In this document: piece after piece, positions 16,146-25,544 of the stretch
Position numbering within the stretch: the first letter of the stretch is position 1
Layout of the letters: the number at the start of each line of letters is the position of its first letter
From: CBIFVZ01 sp966185765
GTDB lineage: Bacteria; Pseudomonadota; Gammaproteobacteria; Enterobacterales; Enterobacteriaceae
NCBI GenBank assembly: GCA_966185765.1
Contig: CBIFVZ010000003.1
Span: 1-64,000 of the forward strand
DNA: 64,000 nt
Direction: 5' to 3'
Position numbers and translations under genes: made by a program
Notes under the pieces: generated by a model
Databases searched by the model: none
The model's input: only the letters and a program-made list of their open reading frames with translations
Told to the model about the DNA's origin: nothing

Positions 16146-17111
16146 TCAGTGTGCAGGCTTGCGTTTTTCGTTTTTCACTCGTAGTTTTTTCGCCCGGCTT
16201 TCCATCCACAGATAACCGCAGGTTGCCAGCAGCAGCGGAATAAAAAAATAGAGCACGCGATAAGCGAGCAGGGCGGCAATCAGTTTGCCCTGTGGTACGT
16301 GCTCGCCTGCCAGCAGTGCGATAAATACCGCTTCCAGCACGCCTATGCCCGCCGGAATATGCACAATCACACCTGCAATACTGCTCACCAGCAGTACGCC
16401 CAGCACAAAGAAATAGTGGGCCTCACGGCCCATCAATAGCCAGATGATAGCCGCCATCACCATCCAGTTGGCTGAAGAGATAACCAGCTGTAGCAGGGCA
16501 AAGCGCCAGCCCGGCAGTTCAAGCGTATGCCCACGTACTGTGATGCTGCGTTTTTTAGCATACGCGCACATCCACAGATAAACCGCGATTGAGACTAAAA
16601 GCCCAATACCAAGCAGGCGCAGCGTATTTTCATCTACATACCAGTGCGGCGGTAACGGCACCATGCCAAAGGTAAACAAAATGCCGCCAAGCAGGATATA
16701 CCCGAGCCAGTTGGTGGTAATGCTCAGTGAGAAGATGCGTGTAATCACGCTGCTTTTAAGCCCCAGTCGTGAATAGAGCCGGTAGCGCATGCCAATACCG
16801 CCAATCCAGGTACTGAGTGTCAGGTTAAAGGCGTAGCAAATGGTTGCCACCATCATGACCTGGCGTTTCGCAATATGGTGCCCGCACCAGAAGCGCGCCA
16901 TCAGGTCGTAGCAGCCATAAATCAGATAACTTAGCGCTACCAGTGCACAGGCACCGTACAGCGCGGTACGGTTATAGTTGTGGATGACGTCCCACACTTC
17001 TTCCCAGTTGATTTTGCGTGCATAAACCACCATCAGCACCACAACTGCGCCCAGAAACAGCACAGTAAGGAGTTTATTGATGCGCCGCCAGAGCTTCTTT
17101 GAACCGGGCAT
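16146..17111 (-). CDS. ybhN: YbhN, UPF0104 inner-membrane protein
   Basis: A 321-residue polytopic membrane protein of the UPF0104 family (related to the flippase/synthase domain of MprF-type proteins), matching E. coli YbhN. Conserved: SYLIYGCYDL, NLTLSTWIGGIGMRYRLYSRLGL near 90, ITTNWLGYILLGG, and HIPAGIGVLEAVFIALLAGEHVPQG near 260. Its ATG overlaps the clsB stop as TGATG, so translation is coupled. Linkage to clsB suggests a role in phospholipid handling; this is inference. Confidence 0.92.
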   Translation of the reverse strand: MPGSKKLWRRINKLLTVLFLGAVVVLMVVYARKINWEEVWDVIHNYNRTALYGACALVALSYLIYGCYDLMARFWCGHHIAKRQVMMVATICYAFNLTLSTWIGGIGMRYRLYSRLGLKSSVITRIFSLSITTNWLGYILLGGILFTFGMVPLPPHWYVDENTLRLLGIGLLVSIAVYLWMCAYAKKRSITVRGHTLELPGWRFALLQLVISSANWMVMAAIIWLLMGREAHYFFVLGVLLVSSIAGVIVHIPAGIGVLEAVFIALLAGEHVPQGKLIAALLAYRVLYFFIPLLLATCGYLWMESRAKKLRVKNEKRKPAH

Positions 17112-18358
17112 CAGGGTTTCACCTCTGGCTCGCGCACAGGCGTGCGGTCGCCGGTTTCCATCTCTGGCTGTACCGGTGGCTCTACCACTGTGACGTGCGG
17201 CGTATGGGCCGGAAGCCAGCCCACCATCGCGGGGAAATGGCGCAGAAAATGGAAGGCCAGCACGCTGAAACCCACTTTCCACCATGTGCGGCGCGGGAGA
17301 TTCGCCTCGGTTATCTCCCGACAGTCGTTAGTTATCAGGCCATTGAGATTGTCACGAAGCTGCTGATTAAACTGCCGGTCGTGGATAATGACATTCGCTT
17401 CAAGATTAAGAGAAAGGCTAAGCGGATCGAGATTGCTGGAACCAACGGTTGCCCAGTGGTCATCCATAAGCGCCACTTTGCCGTGCAGCGGGCGCGCCTG
17501 ATATTCGTAAATACTCACACCGCCTTTCAGGAGGTAATGATAAAGCAGGCGAGCGCCCACTTTCACAATGGGCATATCCGGCTCGCCCTGCACGATGAGC
17601 TTTACCCGCACGCCGCGCCGGGCGGCATTACGCATTGCGTGCAGCAGGCGGTAGCCCGGAAAGAAATAGGCATTGGCGATAATCACCTCGCGCTTCGCAT
17701 TAGCCAGCATTTTGAGGTAATAACGCTCAATATCATCACGGTGTTCGCCGTTGTCGCGCCAGACAAACAGCGCCTGGGTTTCTCCCGGTAGGGCGTTGTC
17801 CTGCGCATGGTGGTAGCGACGGCCCCACCAGCGTTGTACTTCGTCGCGCTGCGGCAGCGTGGATTGCACGTACTGGCTAATGTCCTGCACAATCGGGCCT
17901 TCAAGCTGCAACGCATAGTCTTGTTTTGCCTGTGGACCGTAGCTAAGAAGATGCTCGTCAGAAAAGTTAATGCCGCCGACAAAAGCAACACATTCATCCA
18001 CCACCACAATTTTGCGGTGCATGCGGCGAAACACATTGGTGCGCATACCAAACAGCAGCCGACGTGGATCGTAAAAACGTAAAATCACACCAGCTGCCAC
18101 CAGATCGTTTGCGAACGCGTCGCTGAATTTGGGCGTACCGTAGCCGTCAAGCAGGCACTCAACGCGTACACCGCGACGTGCAGCATCAAGGAGTACCTCG
18201 CGTAACTGCCAGCCAACGCCGTCTTCAAACCAGATAAAGGTTTCCAGCATGACCCGGGTTTGGGCCTTATTTATTGCGCCAAAGACTGCCGGGAAAAAAG
18301 CATCACCGTTCTCAAGCAGGGCAATATGGTTGCCGTTGCACCAGCCGTTTTTTGTCAC
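17111..18358 (-). CDS. clsB: ClsB (YbhO), cardiolipin synthase B
   Basis: A 415-residue phospholipase-D-superfamily enzyme making cardiolipin, and in E. coli also phosphatidylglycerol. Two HKD motifs are present: HRKIVVVDECVAFVGG near residue 113 and HGKVALMDDHWATVGSSNLDPLS near 290. The start is GTG overlapping the ybhP stop as GTGA, consistent with a ybhP-clsB-ybhN operon. Length is close to the 413 residues of the E. coli enzyme. Confidence 0.95.
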   Translation of the reverse strand: MTKNGWCNGNHIALLENGDAFFPAVFGAINKAQTRVMLETFIWFEDGVGWQLREVLLDAARRGVRVECLLDGYGTPKFSDAFANDLVAAGVILRFYDPRRLLFGMRTNVFRRMHRKIVVVDECVAFVGGINFSDEHLLSYGPQAKQDYALQLEGPIVQDISQYVQSTLPQRDEVQRWWGRRYHHAQDNALPGETQALFVWRDNGEHRDDIERYYLKMLANAKREVIIANAYFFPGYRLLHAMRNAARRGVRVKLIVQGEPDMPIVKVGARLLYHYLLKGGVSIYEYQARPLHGKVALMDDHWATVGSSNLDPLSLSLNLEANVIIHDRQFNQQLRDNLNGLITNDCREITEANLPRRTWWKVGFSVLAFHFLRHFPAMVGWLPAHTPHVTVVEPPVQPEMETGDRTPVREPEVKP

Positions 18359-19110
18359 AGATGAATCTCCACTGCCAACGGGGCATGGTCAGAAAGATGC
18401 CGCCAGTCGCGCAAGGTCAGCGCTTCAGGATGACTGGCGGCGGCATTTTTTACGTAAATACGGTCAAGCCGCAGTACCGGGAAGTTCACCGGAAACGTGC
18501 GTGCCGGGCGGCCGTGGGCGCGGGTAAATACCTCGTCAAGCCCGGCAAGGCTGCGCAAAGGGTAGTTGGCTCGCTGACGCCAGTCGTTAAAATCCCCGGC
18601 CACCACGACAGGCTCTCCCGCCGGGAGTGCATTAACATGTCTGGCAAGCATGGCGATTTGCGCCGTACGGTGGCGCTCCTGTAAGCCAAGATGAACGCAG
18701 ATGACATGTAACTGCTGATGAGGGAGGGCGACGGTACAATGCAACAGGCCACGTTTTTCATGCCCCGCCACCGACACATCCAGATTGTCGACATGCTGGA
18801 TAGGAAAACGTGACAGCACGGCGTTACCGTGGTGGCCCTCCGGATAGACCGCATTGCGCCCATAGGCGTAGTCCTCCCACATGCTGTCAGCAAGAAACTC
18901 ATAGTGCGTGGTCTGTGGCCAGCCTTCTATCTGCAGCGCGTGGATGTCATGCGCACCCAGCACCTCCTGCAGGCAAACAATATCGGCACCCACACTGCGC
19001 ACGGCTTCACGCAGCTCAGGAAGAATGAAGCGCCGGTTGAAAGCCGTGAACCCTTTGTGGGTGTTGATGGTCAGTATTCGCAGCGAAAATTGCGCGTTGC
19101 TGTCTGCCAT
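18355..19110 (-). CDS. ybhP: YbhP, endonuclease/exonuclease/phosphatase-family protein
   Basis: A 251-residue protein of the Mg-dependent EEP fold. The active-site pieces are visible in order: INTHKGF near residue 15, VCLQEV with the metal-binding Glu near 45, VVAGDFNDWRQR near 170, and HLSDHAPLAVEI at the C-terminus. E. coli YbhP is uncharacterised; operon linkage to clsB makes a phosphodiesterase acting on a lipid or small molecule plausible. GGGAGGCGC precedes the ATG. Confidence 0.92.
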   Translation of the reverse strand: MADSNAQFSLRILTINTHKGFTAFNRRFILPELREAVRSVGADIVCLQEVLGAHDIHALQIEGWPQTTHYEFLADSMWEDYAYGRNAVYPEGHHGNAVLSRFPIQHVDNLDVSVAGHEKRGLLHCTVALPHQQLHVICVHLGLQERHRTAQIAMLARHVNALPAGEPVVVAGDFNDWRQRANYPLRSLAGLDEVFTRAHGRPARTFPVNFPVLRLDRIYVKNAAASHPEALTLRDWRHLSDHAPLAVEIHL

Positions 19111-19252
19111 GCGCCTCCCGTTTTGGCTTTCTGTATCACGTTAAAGTGTAGTATCTGTCACAAAAAGTTGGCGGCTTCGGGAATTTTCCTTAAAGTACGG
19201 TACTCTTAGCTTTGTCTCATAGACAGGAAGAAAATCTATAAGGAGAGAAGCC

Positions 19253-19666
19253 ATGAAATGGCAACAACGTATTCGTGTCGCAACGGGTCTTAGTTGCTGG
19301 CAGATTATGCTGCATTTGCTGGTGGTGGCACTGCTCGTTATGGGCTGGATGAGCAACGCGATGGTGCGTGTTGGGCTGGGGCTTTGCGCCCTGTATGCCA
19401 TTACGCTGGTGCTGATGCTGGCGTTCCAGCGCTCTCAGGACGGCTGGCGTCGGGAACTGTGTGAGTTCCTGGAAGAAATGACCACCACCTGGTATTTTGG
19501 CGCGGCGCTGATAGCCATCTGGCTGCTGTCAAAAGTTATTCATAATAACCTTCTGCTTGCGATTGCCGGACTGGCAGTGTTAGCAGGTCCGGCACTGTTC
19601 ACGCTAATGATTAAGGACCGTCGCCGCTCAGGCGATATTGCGTCTAAACATAGCGTACGCCGCTAG
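19253..19666 (+). CDS. ybhQ: YbhQ, small inner-membrane protein
   Basis: A 137-residue protein with four hydrophobic segments (around residues 18-35, 40-60, 75-92 and 95-115) and a basic tail (KDRRRSGDIASKHSVRR). It matches E. coli YbhQ in size and sequence; the function is unknown. AAGGAGAGAAGCC gives a strong ribosome-binding site. Its last 39 bases overlap the end of ybhR on the other strand. Confidence 0.9.
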   Translation: MKWQQRIRVATGLSCWQIMLHLLVVALLVMGWMSNAMVRVGLGLCALYAITLVLMLAFQRSQDGWRRELCEFLEEMTTTWYFGAALIAIWLLSKVIHNNLLLAIAGLAVLAGPALFTLMIKDRRRSGDIASKHSVRR

Positions 19667-20734
19667 CCCGGTTGTGGCCGCTATTGCCAGTAGCGGCCAC
19701 AGGCTCTGCCAGATAATGTGTAGACTCGCGTCCTTCAGATAAATTTGCTTGGTAATATCCGTAAAATGGCGAATAGGGTTCGCCCACGTCAGGTTCTGCA
19801 ACCACACTGGCATATTTTCTACGGGTGAAACGTAGCCTGAGAGCAAAATCGCCGGCATCATAAACACAAACACGCCAATAAATGCCTGTTGTTGTGTCGC
19901 GCACAGCGCTGAAATCAAAAGTCCAAATCCTACCAGCGACAACCCATAAATTATCATGGCGAAATAAAACAGCGCCAGCGAACCAGCGAACGGTATCTGG
20001 TAAATCAGAATCCCGACCAGCAGCACGATGGTGGCCTGAAACATGGCAACCACCAGAGCGGGTACCGCCTTGCCAACAAAAATCTGCCAGGTCGCGAGCG
20101 GTGAAACCAACAATTGATCGAGTGTCCCCTGTTCTCGTTCGCGGGCGACCGACAGCGAGGTGACAATCATCACGCCGACGGTCGTAATCATGGCAATGAG
20201 AGACGGCACGACAAACCATTTGTAGTCCAGATTCGGGTTATACCAGTTACGTACGATAAGCTCACTGTTATTGGGCTTAGGCTGGTTTGCGGTCATTTCC
20301 AGCTGCCAGTTTTTGACTATCTGCTGCAAATAGTTAGCGGCAATCTGCGCACTGTTGGAATTACGCCCGTCGAGTAAGAGCTGCATTTTCCCGGTTTGTC
20401 CCTGGTCGATATCGCGCGAAAAATCAGCCGGGAAGCGAATCAGCAGCAGCGCTTTTTGGGTATCAAGCGTTGTGCGAATCTCCTGCGGGCTTTTCAGCAG
20501 GAGAACATGGCTAAAGGCTTTGGCCTTTGCAAAACGCTGAGTCAGTTCGACGGAATGCCTGCCGTTATCTTCACTGTATACCGCAACAGTGGCGTTGTTT
20601 ACCTCAAGCGTTGCTGCAAGCGGGAACAGCACCACCTGTAAAATCACCGGCAGGATAAGAATGGCGCGCGTTTGCGGCTCGCGCAGTAGCGCCTGTAGCT
20701 CTTTTCGAATCAGTGTCCATAAGCGGTACAGCAT
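19628..20734 (-). CDS. ybhR: YbhR, ABC-2 exporter permease
   Basis: A 368-residue permease of the YbhFSR exporter, equal in length to E. coli YbhR. An N-terminal membrane segment (ILILPVILQVVLFPLAATL), a large periplasmic loop and a C-terminal membrane block with SLSVAREREQGTLDQLLVSPL and MMPAILLSGYVSPVENMPVW are typical of ABC-2 permeases. The family exports tetracycline-like drugs and may act in Na/H antiport. The ATG at 20734, with AAGGAAGTGAG upstream, is preferred over a TTG at 20755. Confidence 0.95.
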   Translation of the reverse strand: MLYRLWTLIRKELQALLREPQTRAILILPVILQVVLFPLAATLEVNNATVAVYSEDNGRHSVELTQRFAKAKAFSHVLLLKSPQEIRTTLDTQKALLLIRFPADFSRDIDQGQTGKMQLLLDGRNSNSAQIAANYLQQIVKNWQLEMTANQPKPNNSELIVRNWYNPNLDYKWFVVPSLIAMITTVGVMIVTSLSVAREREQGTLDQLLVSPLATWQIFVGKAVPALVVAMFQATIVLLVGILIYQIPFAGSLALFYFAMIIYGLSLVGFGLLISALCATQQQAFIGVFVFMMPAILLSGYVSPVENMPVWLQNLTWANPIRHFTDITKQIYLKDASLHIIWQSLWPLLAIAATTGLAAYAMFRRNIA

Positions 20735-20747
20735 AGCGCTCACTTCC

Positions 20748-21884
20748 TTAGTCAAGACGACGTTTGGTTTTAAACCAGGTCAGGCCGATAAACATCACCG
20801 TTGAGGCGATGAGAAATAGCGTATTTATCAGCAGCACAATGGGGATATTGCCTGCCAGAAACAGGCTTTGAAGTGTGCTGACAAAGTAGCGCGCCGGGAT
20901 GATGTAGGTCACTGCGCGAATAATCGCAGGCATGCTGTCTATCTGGAAAATAAATCCTGACAGCATAATTGAAGGCAAAAATGCGGCATTGAGTGCCACC
21001 TGGGCGGCGTTAAACTGGTTGCGTGTGAGTGTGGAAATTAAAAGCCCCATGCCGAGTGTGCTCAACAGAAACAGGCTGGAGGTGACATACAACACCAGCA
21101 GCGAGCCGCGGTAGGGCACACTGAGAACAAACACCGAAACCAGCATGCAGATAAGCATGGCCAGCATGCCGAGGAAGTAATAGGGGATAAGCTTGCACAG
21201 TAAAAGCTCTGTGCGGGTGACTTCGGTTGAGAGCAGCGCCTCCATCGTGCCGCGCTCCCACTCACGCGCCACCACCAGCGAGGTGAGAATAGCGCCGATT
21301 ACCGTCATGATAATGGTTACCGCGCCCGGGATAATAAAATGCTGGCTGATAGCTGCCGGGTTAAACCAGTAGCGGGTCTGCACGTCAACCAGCGGTGCAA
21401 ATGACTCACCTCTGTCTTCTGCTCGTTGTTGTTGCCAGAGCTGCCAGATGCCCTCCAGATAGCCCTGCACAAAGTTGGCGGTATTTGGCTCGCTGCCGTC
21501 GGTGATGACCTGCACCGGAGCGCGGTCACCGGCACTTGCCATGCGGGCGTCAAAGTCCACCGGAAGGGTAATAAGGCCACGAATACGCCCGGCCTGCATC
21601 ATTTCTACCAGTTGCTGGCGGTTATCACTGACGGTCGGGGCGATAAACGGCGAGGCGCTAATAGCGTGTGTGAAATCAAGCGCCTCTTTGCTCTGCTGCT
21701 CCAGCAGGATCCCCACGCGCAGCTTGCTGGAGTCGAGGTTAATGCCGTAGCCAAAGATAAACAGCAGCAGCAAGGGAATTACTACCGCAATCAGCCAACT
21801 GCTGGGGTCGCGCAGGATCTGGCGTGTCTCTTTCAGGCACAGGGCGCGCACGCGCTGCCAGGATATTGCGGGCTTAGCCGTCAC
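20748..21884 (-). CDS. ybhS: YbhS, ABC-2 exporter permease
   Basis: A 378-residue second permease of the exporter. VRALCLKETRQILRDPSSWL precedes the first membrane helix. LDSSKLRVGILLE opens the periplasmic part. LTSLVVAREWERGTMEALLST and LPSIMLSGFIFQIDSMP lie in the C-terminal membrane half. The start is GTG within the end of ybhF, with GGAG seven bases upstream. It partners YbhR, YbhF and the adaptor YbhG. Confidence 0.95.
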   Translation of the reverse strand: MTAKPAISWQRVRALCLKETRQILRDPSSWLIAVVIPLLLLFIFGYGINLDSSKLRVGILLEQQSKEALDFTHAISASPFIAPTVSDNRQQLVEMMQAGRIRGLITLPVDFDARMASAGDRAPVQVITDGSEPNTANFVQGYLEGIWQLWQQQRAEDRGESFAPLVDVQTRYWFNPAAISQHFIIPGAVTIIMTVIGAILTSLVVAREWERGTMEALLSTEVTRTELLLCKLIPYYFLGMLAMLICMLVSVFVLSVPYRGSLLVLYVTSSLFLLSTLGMGLLISTLTRNQFNAAQVALNAAFLPSIMLSGFIFQIDSMPAIIRAVTYIIPARYFVSTLQSLFLAGNIPIVLLINTLFLIASTVMFIGLTWFKTKRRLD

Positions 21885-23619
21885 GGGTATGCTCCTTGTC
21901 CCATTCGTGAATCAGGGTGATAAATGCCTGCTCCATTGTTGGGTCGGCATCGTCTTCGGTCGCGGCTTGCTTTTTCAGGTCATCCGGTGTGCCGCTGGCA
22001 ATAAGCTTGCCGCGGTAAACCAACCCGATGCGATCGCAATATTCTGCTTCATCCATAAAGTGGGTGGTCACCATTACGGTAACGCCGCGCTCCACCATGC
22101 TGTTGATGTGCAGCCAGAACTCACGGCGTGTGAGGGGGTCGACGCCAGACGTGGGTTCATCAAGAAACAGAATATCCGGCTCGTGCATCAGCGAGCAGGC
22201 CAGCGCCAGACGCTGCTTAAAGCCGAGCGGCAGGGAGTCAGTAGTATGGTTGAAGACGGGGCGTAGGTTGAAGGCGTCGCTCATGCTGGCGATTTTGTCA
22301 TTCTGCACCCGCCCACGCAGACCATAGACACCGGAGAAAAAATGCAGGTTCTGCTCGACCGTCAGGTTACCGTAGAGTGAAAACTTCTGGGCCATGTAGC
22401 CTAAATGCTGGCGCGCTTTGCCGGAGCTGGTTTTTAAATCCATATCCAGTACCAGCGCTTTCCCGGCAGTGGGCACCAGCAGGCCGCACATCATTTTAAA
22501 GGTTGTGGATTTGCCCGCGCCGTTAGGGCCAAGCAGACCGAAGATTTCGCCCCGTCTCACGCTGAAATCGACGTTGTCCGTCGCGGCAAAGTCGCCAAAT
22601 TTTTTGGTCAGGCTGCGGGCTTCAATTACCGTTTCATCCGGGCTTCCTGCCACGCGGTGTAAAATCTCGCCCAGCGGTGATTCCGTACTGCCGCTGCCGC
22701 CGAGCAGGTCGATAAAAGCGTCTTCAAAGCGCGGCGCGGTCTCTTCAAGACATGTACGTGAGATCCCCAGGTTTTCCGCGAGCGCATCTGCGCTGGCCTC
22801 TTTTTTGAGGATGACACGTACCGATTTGCCCTGAATAACGCCGTCGCTCACCTGAGGAAGTTTGAGCGCTTTTTGCAGCAGCTGGCGGTTGTTGTCATGG
22901 GGGCTGGACATAAGCCAACTGCGCCCGGCCATTTGTGCTGTCAGCGCTTTTGGCTCACCGTGCCACAGCATTTCACCCTCATTCATCAGCAGAATTTCGC
23001 GACACTGTTCTGCTTCATCAAGGTATGAGGTGCTCCAGAGAATCAGCATGCCTTCTCCGGCAAGCTCATGCACCATCTGCCAGAGTTCGCGGCGCGAAAT
23101 GGGGTCAACGCCCACACCTGGCTCATCAAGCAGCAGCACTTGCGGCTGGCCGACCAGCGTACAGGCCAGCCCCAGCTTTTGCTTCATACCGCCAGAAAGT
23201 TTACCCGCAAGGCGGGAGGTAAACGGGGCGAGGGAGGTAAATTCCAGCAGGCGAGCGAACGTTTGTTGGCGCTGCTCGCCCGTTACGCTACGAAGGCTGG
23301 CGTAGAGATCGAGATTCTCCTGTACGGTCAGGTCTTCGTACAAACCAAATTTCTGCGGCATGTACCCCAGTTGGGCGTGCAGGGCGCTGCTGTCGCGTAC
23401 CGGGTCGAGGCCCATAATCTCTATTTCGCCATTGTCTGGCTTCAGCAACCCGGCAAGCATGCGCATCAGCGTGGTTTTGCCAGCGCCGTCTGGCCCCACC
23501 AGCCCGGTCACGCCGCCGGCGCGAATAGTGGCGCTCAGGCTGGCGACAGCGGGTTTGGCCATGCCGCTAAAGCTGCGCGCCAGCGTTTTTAATGTAATAG
23601 TTGGCTCAACGCGGTTCAT
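21874..23619 (-). CDS. ybhF: YbhF, tandem ABC ATPase of the exporter
   Basis: A 581-residue protein with two complete ABC domains. The first has Walker A GPDGAGKTT near residue 40, signature LSGGMKQKLGLA and Walker B VLLLDEPGVGVDP. The second has GPNGAGKSTT near 362, signature LPLGFKQRLALA and ILFLDEPTSGVDP. Note the degenerate second signature. Its ATG overlaps the ybhG stop as ATGA. Confidence 0.96.
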   Translation of the reverse strand: MNRVEPTITLKTLARSFSGMAKPAVASLSATIRAGGVTGLVGPDGAGKTTLMRMLAGLLKPDNGEIEIMGLDPVRDSSALHAQLGYMPQKFGLYEDLTVQENLDLYASLRSVTGEQRQQTFARLLEFTSLAPFTSRLAGKLSGGMKQKLGLACTLVGQPQVLLLDEPGVGVDPISRRELWQMVHELAGEGMLILWSTSYLDEAEQCREILLMNEGEMLWHGEPKALTAQMAGRSWLMSSPHDNNRQLLQKALKLPQVSDGVIQGKSVRVILKKEASADALAENLGISRTCLEETAPRFEDAFIDLLGGSGSTESPLGEILHRVAGSPDETVIEARSLTKKFGDFAATDNVDFSVRRGEIFGLLGPNGAGKSTTFKMMCGLLVPTAGKALVLDMDLKTSSGKARQHLGYMAQKFSLYGNLTVEQNLHFFSGVYGLRGRVQNDKIASMSDAFNLRPVFNHTTDSLPLGFKQRLALACSLMHEPDILFLDEPTSGVDPLTRREFWLHINSMVERGVTVMVTTHFMDEAEYCDRIGLVYRGKLIASGTPDDLKKQAATEDDADPTMEQAFITLIHEWDKEHTRDG

Positions 23620-24611
23620 TGTGCTGCATCGCGAAATTGCACAGTGACCGGCATGCCCTGGCGTAGCGCATCGTCCGGGTCAGTCACGATGATTCGCAGG
23701 CGATAAACCAGGTCAGTACGCAGATTGGGAGTTTCAACGGTTTTGGGGGTGAACTCTGCCGTGGGAGAAACAAAACCAATTTTACCGTGATAGGGTTTAT
23801 CAGGTCGGCTGTCTGAGTAAATCAGCAGGGTTTGGCCTGGCTGAGCCTGGCCCAGGTTAACCTCATCAATATAGGCGCGTACCCACACCGGGCGGGTGAG
23901 TGAGAGTGTCAGCACGGTACTGCCTGCATTGAGCAGGGTCCCTGGTTCTACAGCGCGCGTCAGCAACGTACCGCCAGCAGGGGCGACCAGTGTAGTGTCC
24001 TGTAAATCGAGCTTCGCCTGTGCGACCTGGGCGTTGGCCTGCTCAAGGTTCGCTTTGGCCTGGGCAATCTGCTGCGGACGGTTGCCAGTCTGGTACTGGC
24101 TTAATTTATCCTGTGCTGCTTTCAGATTAGCCTGCGCCTGGTCGCGGGACGAGCGCGCGTTTTCCAGCTCATTGGCAGAAATGGTACGGCTTGTCCACAG
24201 TCCCTGCTGACGCTGGTAGAAGTTTTGCGCATAGGCGGCAGCGGCCTGGGCCTGCTTCACCGCCGCCGCTGCCTGGGCGATTTCTTCATTGCGATAGCCA
24301 GCCAGCATCAGGTCATACTGAGCCTGCGCCGCAGCGGCATTAGCCTGTGCCTGTTGCAGTGCATTGATGTAAGGTGCGCGGTCCAGTTCGCCCAGCGTTT
24401 GCCCGCTCTGAATGGCATCTCCCTCATCCACAGTCAGGGTCGCCAGTCGTCCACCGACGCGAAAACTCATATTCACCGTGCGGATATCGACATTCCCGTA
24501 CAGCGTGAGCGGCTTGTCATTCGCACGTTGCTGCCACAGCCAACCGCCGAGCATGGCGGCCAGAAGTGTAATAACGATAATCGCTACCACAACCGGCTTA
24601 CGATTTTTCAT
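23616..24611 (-). CDS. ybhG: YbhG, HlyD-type membrane-fusion protein
   Basis: A 331-residue periplasmic adaptor with one N-terminal membrane anchor (residues 8-26). Its biotinyl-lipoyl-like half-motifs (NMSFRVGGRLATLTVDEGDAI) flank a long Ala/Gln-rich coiled coil (about residues 75-200, with repeated AAAAQAQ, AAVKQAQAAAAYAQ and ARSSRDQAQANLKAAQ). A beta-barrel domain follows. It should link the YbhFSR inner-membrane pump to an outer-membrane channel encoded elsewhere. It overlaps the end of cecR by 14 bases. Confidence 0.95.
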   Translation of the reverse strand: MKNRKPVVVAIIVITLLAAMLGGWLWQQRANDKPLTLYGNVDIRTVNMSFRVGGRLATLTVDEGDAIQSGQTLGELDRAPYINALQQAQANAAAAQAQYDLMLAGYRNEEIAQAAAAVKQAQAAAAYAQNFYQRQQGLWTSRTISANELENARSSRDQAQANLKAAQDKLSQYQTGNRPQQIAQAKANLEQANAQVAQAKLDLQDTTLVAPAGGTLLTRAVEPGTLLNAGSTVLTLSLTRPVWVRAYIDEVNLGQAQPGQTLLIYSDSRPDKPYHGKIGFVSPTAEFTPKTVETPNLRTDLVYRLRIIVTDPDDALRQGMPVTVQFRDAAQ

Positions 24612-25296
24612 GGTTCACGTCTCCTCGCGGCATGGATAATCCTTGCAAAATAAAATCAACCTGCTGGGTAATGACTTTCTCAATTAACTGCGTGCGTGCT
24701 TCGTTAAACTCAGACCAGCCGCAGCGCATCAGTAGCGTTTCCCGCGCCAGCCGAAAGCCAACGATGGCGCCAACCAGACCGTGGACGTGCAGTATTGTCT
24801 CGGTGTCGTTACTGTCGCGCCCGGTATAAGCCGCAACCAGTCGGGAAAAGTGCTCATGCATGGGGGCAATCATGTGTTGATGAATAATGTAGTAGGCATC
24901 CGTCGGCGTGAGTTGCTCTCGTGAGACGAATTTACTCATGTGCAGTGTGCTGTCGTCGGTAAGCAGTTTTGCCATCAGGCAGCAGGCGTTATGAATAACG
25001 CGACGAATAGCGGCTTTATCCTGCGAGTGCTCATTGATAAGCGCCTGGGCTGCGGCGACATGTTGCTGAAAGTGCTGGTTGAAGAAATCACCAATCCAGT
25101 GGGCTGAAGCGAGGTAAAGGGCTTCTTTAGAACCGAAATAGTAGGCTATCGCGGCAATATTTTGCCCGGCACGTGCGGCGATATCGCGTGTGGTGGCACG
25201 CATACCGTGCTCACCAAACTGTTCAATGGCTGCCTGAATAAGCTGGTTTTTTGCCTGTTCGCCGCGCAGGGTGGACGGGGCTGACGTATTGCTCAT
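24598..25296 (-). CDS. cecR: CecR (YbiH), TetR-family regulator
   Basis: A 232-residue TetR repressor with an N-terminal helix-turn-helix (TRDIAARAGQNIAAIAYYFGSKEALYLA, about residues 36-62), the segment being the best-conserved part relative to E. coli CecR (223 residues). E. coli CecR controls the ybhGFSR operon and divergent rhlE and affects sensitivity to cefoperazone and chloramphenicol. The same gene arrangement and a palindrome at 25311-25332 indicate the same autoregulated circuit. Confidence 0.93.
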   Translation of the reverse strand: MSNTSAPSTLRGEQAKNQLIQAAIEQFGEHGMRATTRDIAARAGQNIAAIAYYFGSKEALYLASAHWIGDFFNQHFQQHVAAAQALINEHSQDKAAIRRVIHNACCLMAKLLTDDSTLHMSKFVSREQLTPTDAYYIIHQHMIAPMHEHFSRLVAAYTGRDSNDTETILHVHGLVGAIVGFRLARETLLMRCGWSEFNEARTQLIEKVITQQVDFILQGLSMPRGDVNHEKS

Positions 25297-25310
25297 AAAC
25301 TGAACGATAA

Positions 25311-25332
25311 GTTAATCAATCGATTGATTAAC
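25311..25332. promoter_or_regulatory. CecR operator palindrome
   Basis: A 22-bp perfect palindrome with half-site GTTAATCAATC lies 14 bases upstream of the cecR start, in the gap shared with divergent rhlE. Half-sites TTAATCAAT / ATTGATTAA match the site reported for E. coli CecR. It is positioned to repress both directions. Confidence 0.88.
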
Positions 25333-25544
25333 AGTAACCGGGTGCTGCACTTTTGTCCAGTGCTGACACTTTGTGCTGCAAAGTGTGTGGGCAAAGGGGA
25401 ATTTGTGCGCTGTGCCACAAAAACTGATACACTGCGCCCCTTAACAGCACTGTGGTTTGTGCTTCTTACATTGCCGGGTTCCCGGCGTCGTTATCCCCCT
25501 GGAAACTACACCGGTTGCCCGGTCAGGGCGGGTCTGGAGTAGTT

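Noticed and set aside
23068..23592. A 174-codon plus-strand frame opposite ybhF
   Set aside because: Shadow of the ABC ATPase gene with no independent support.
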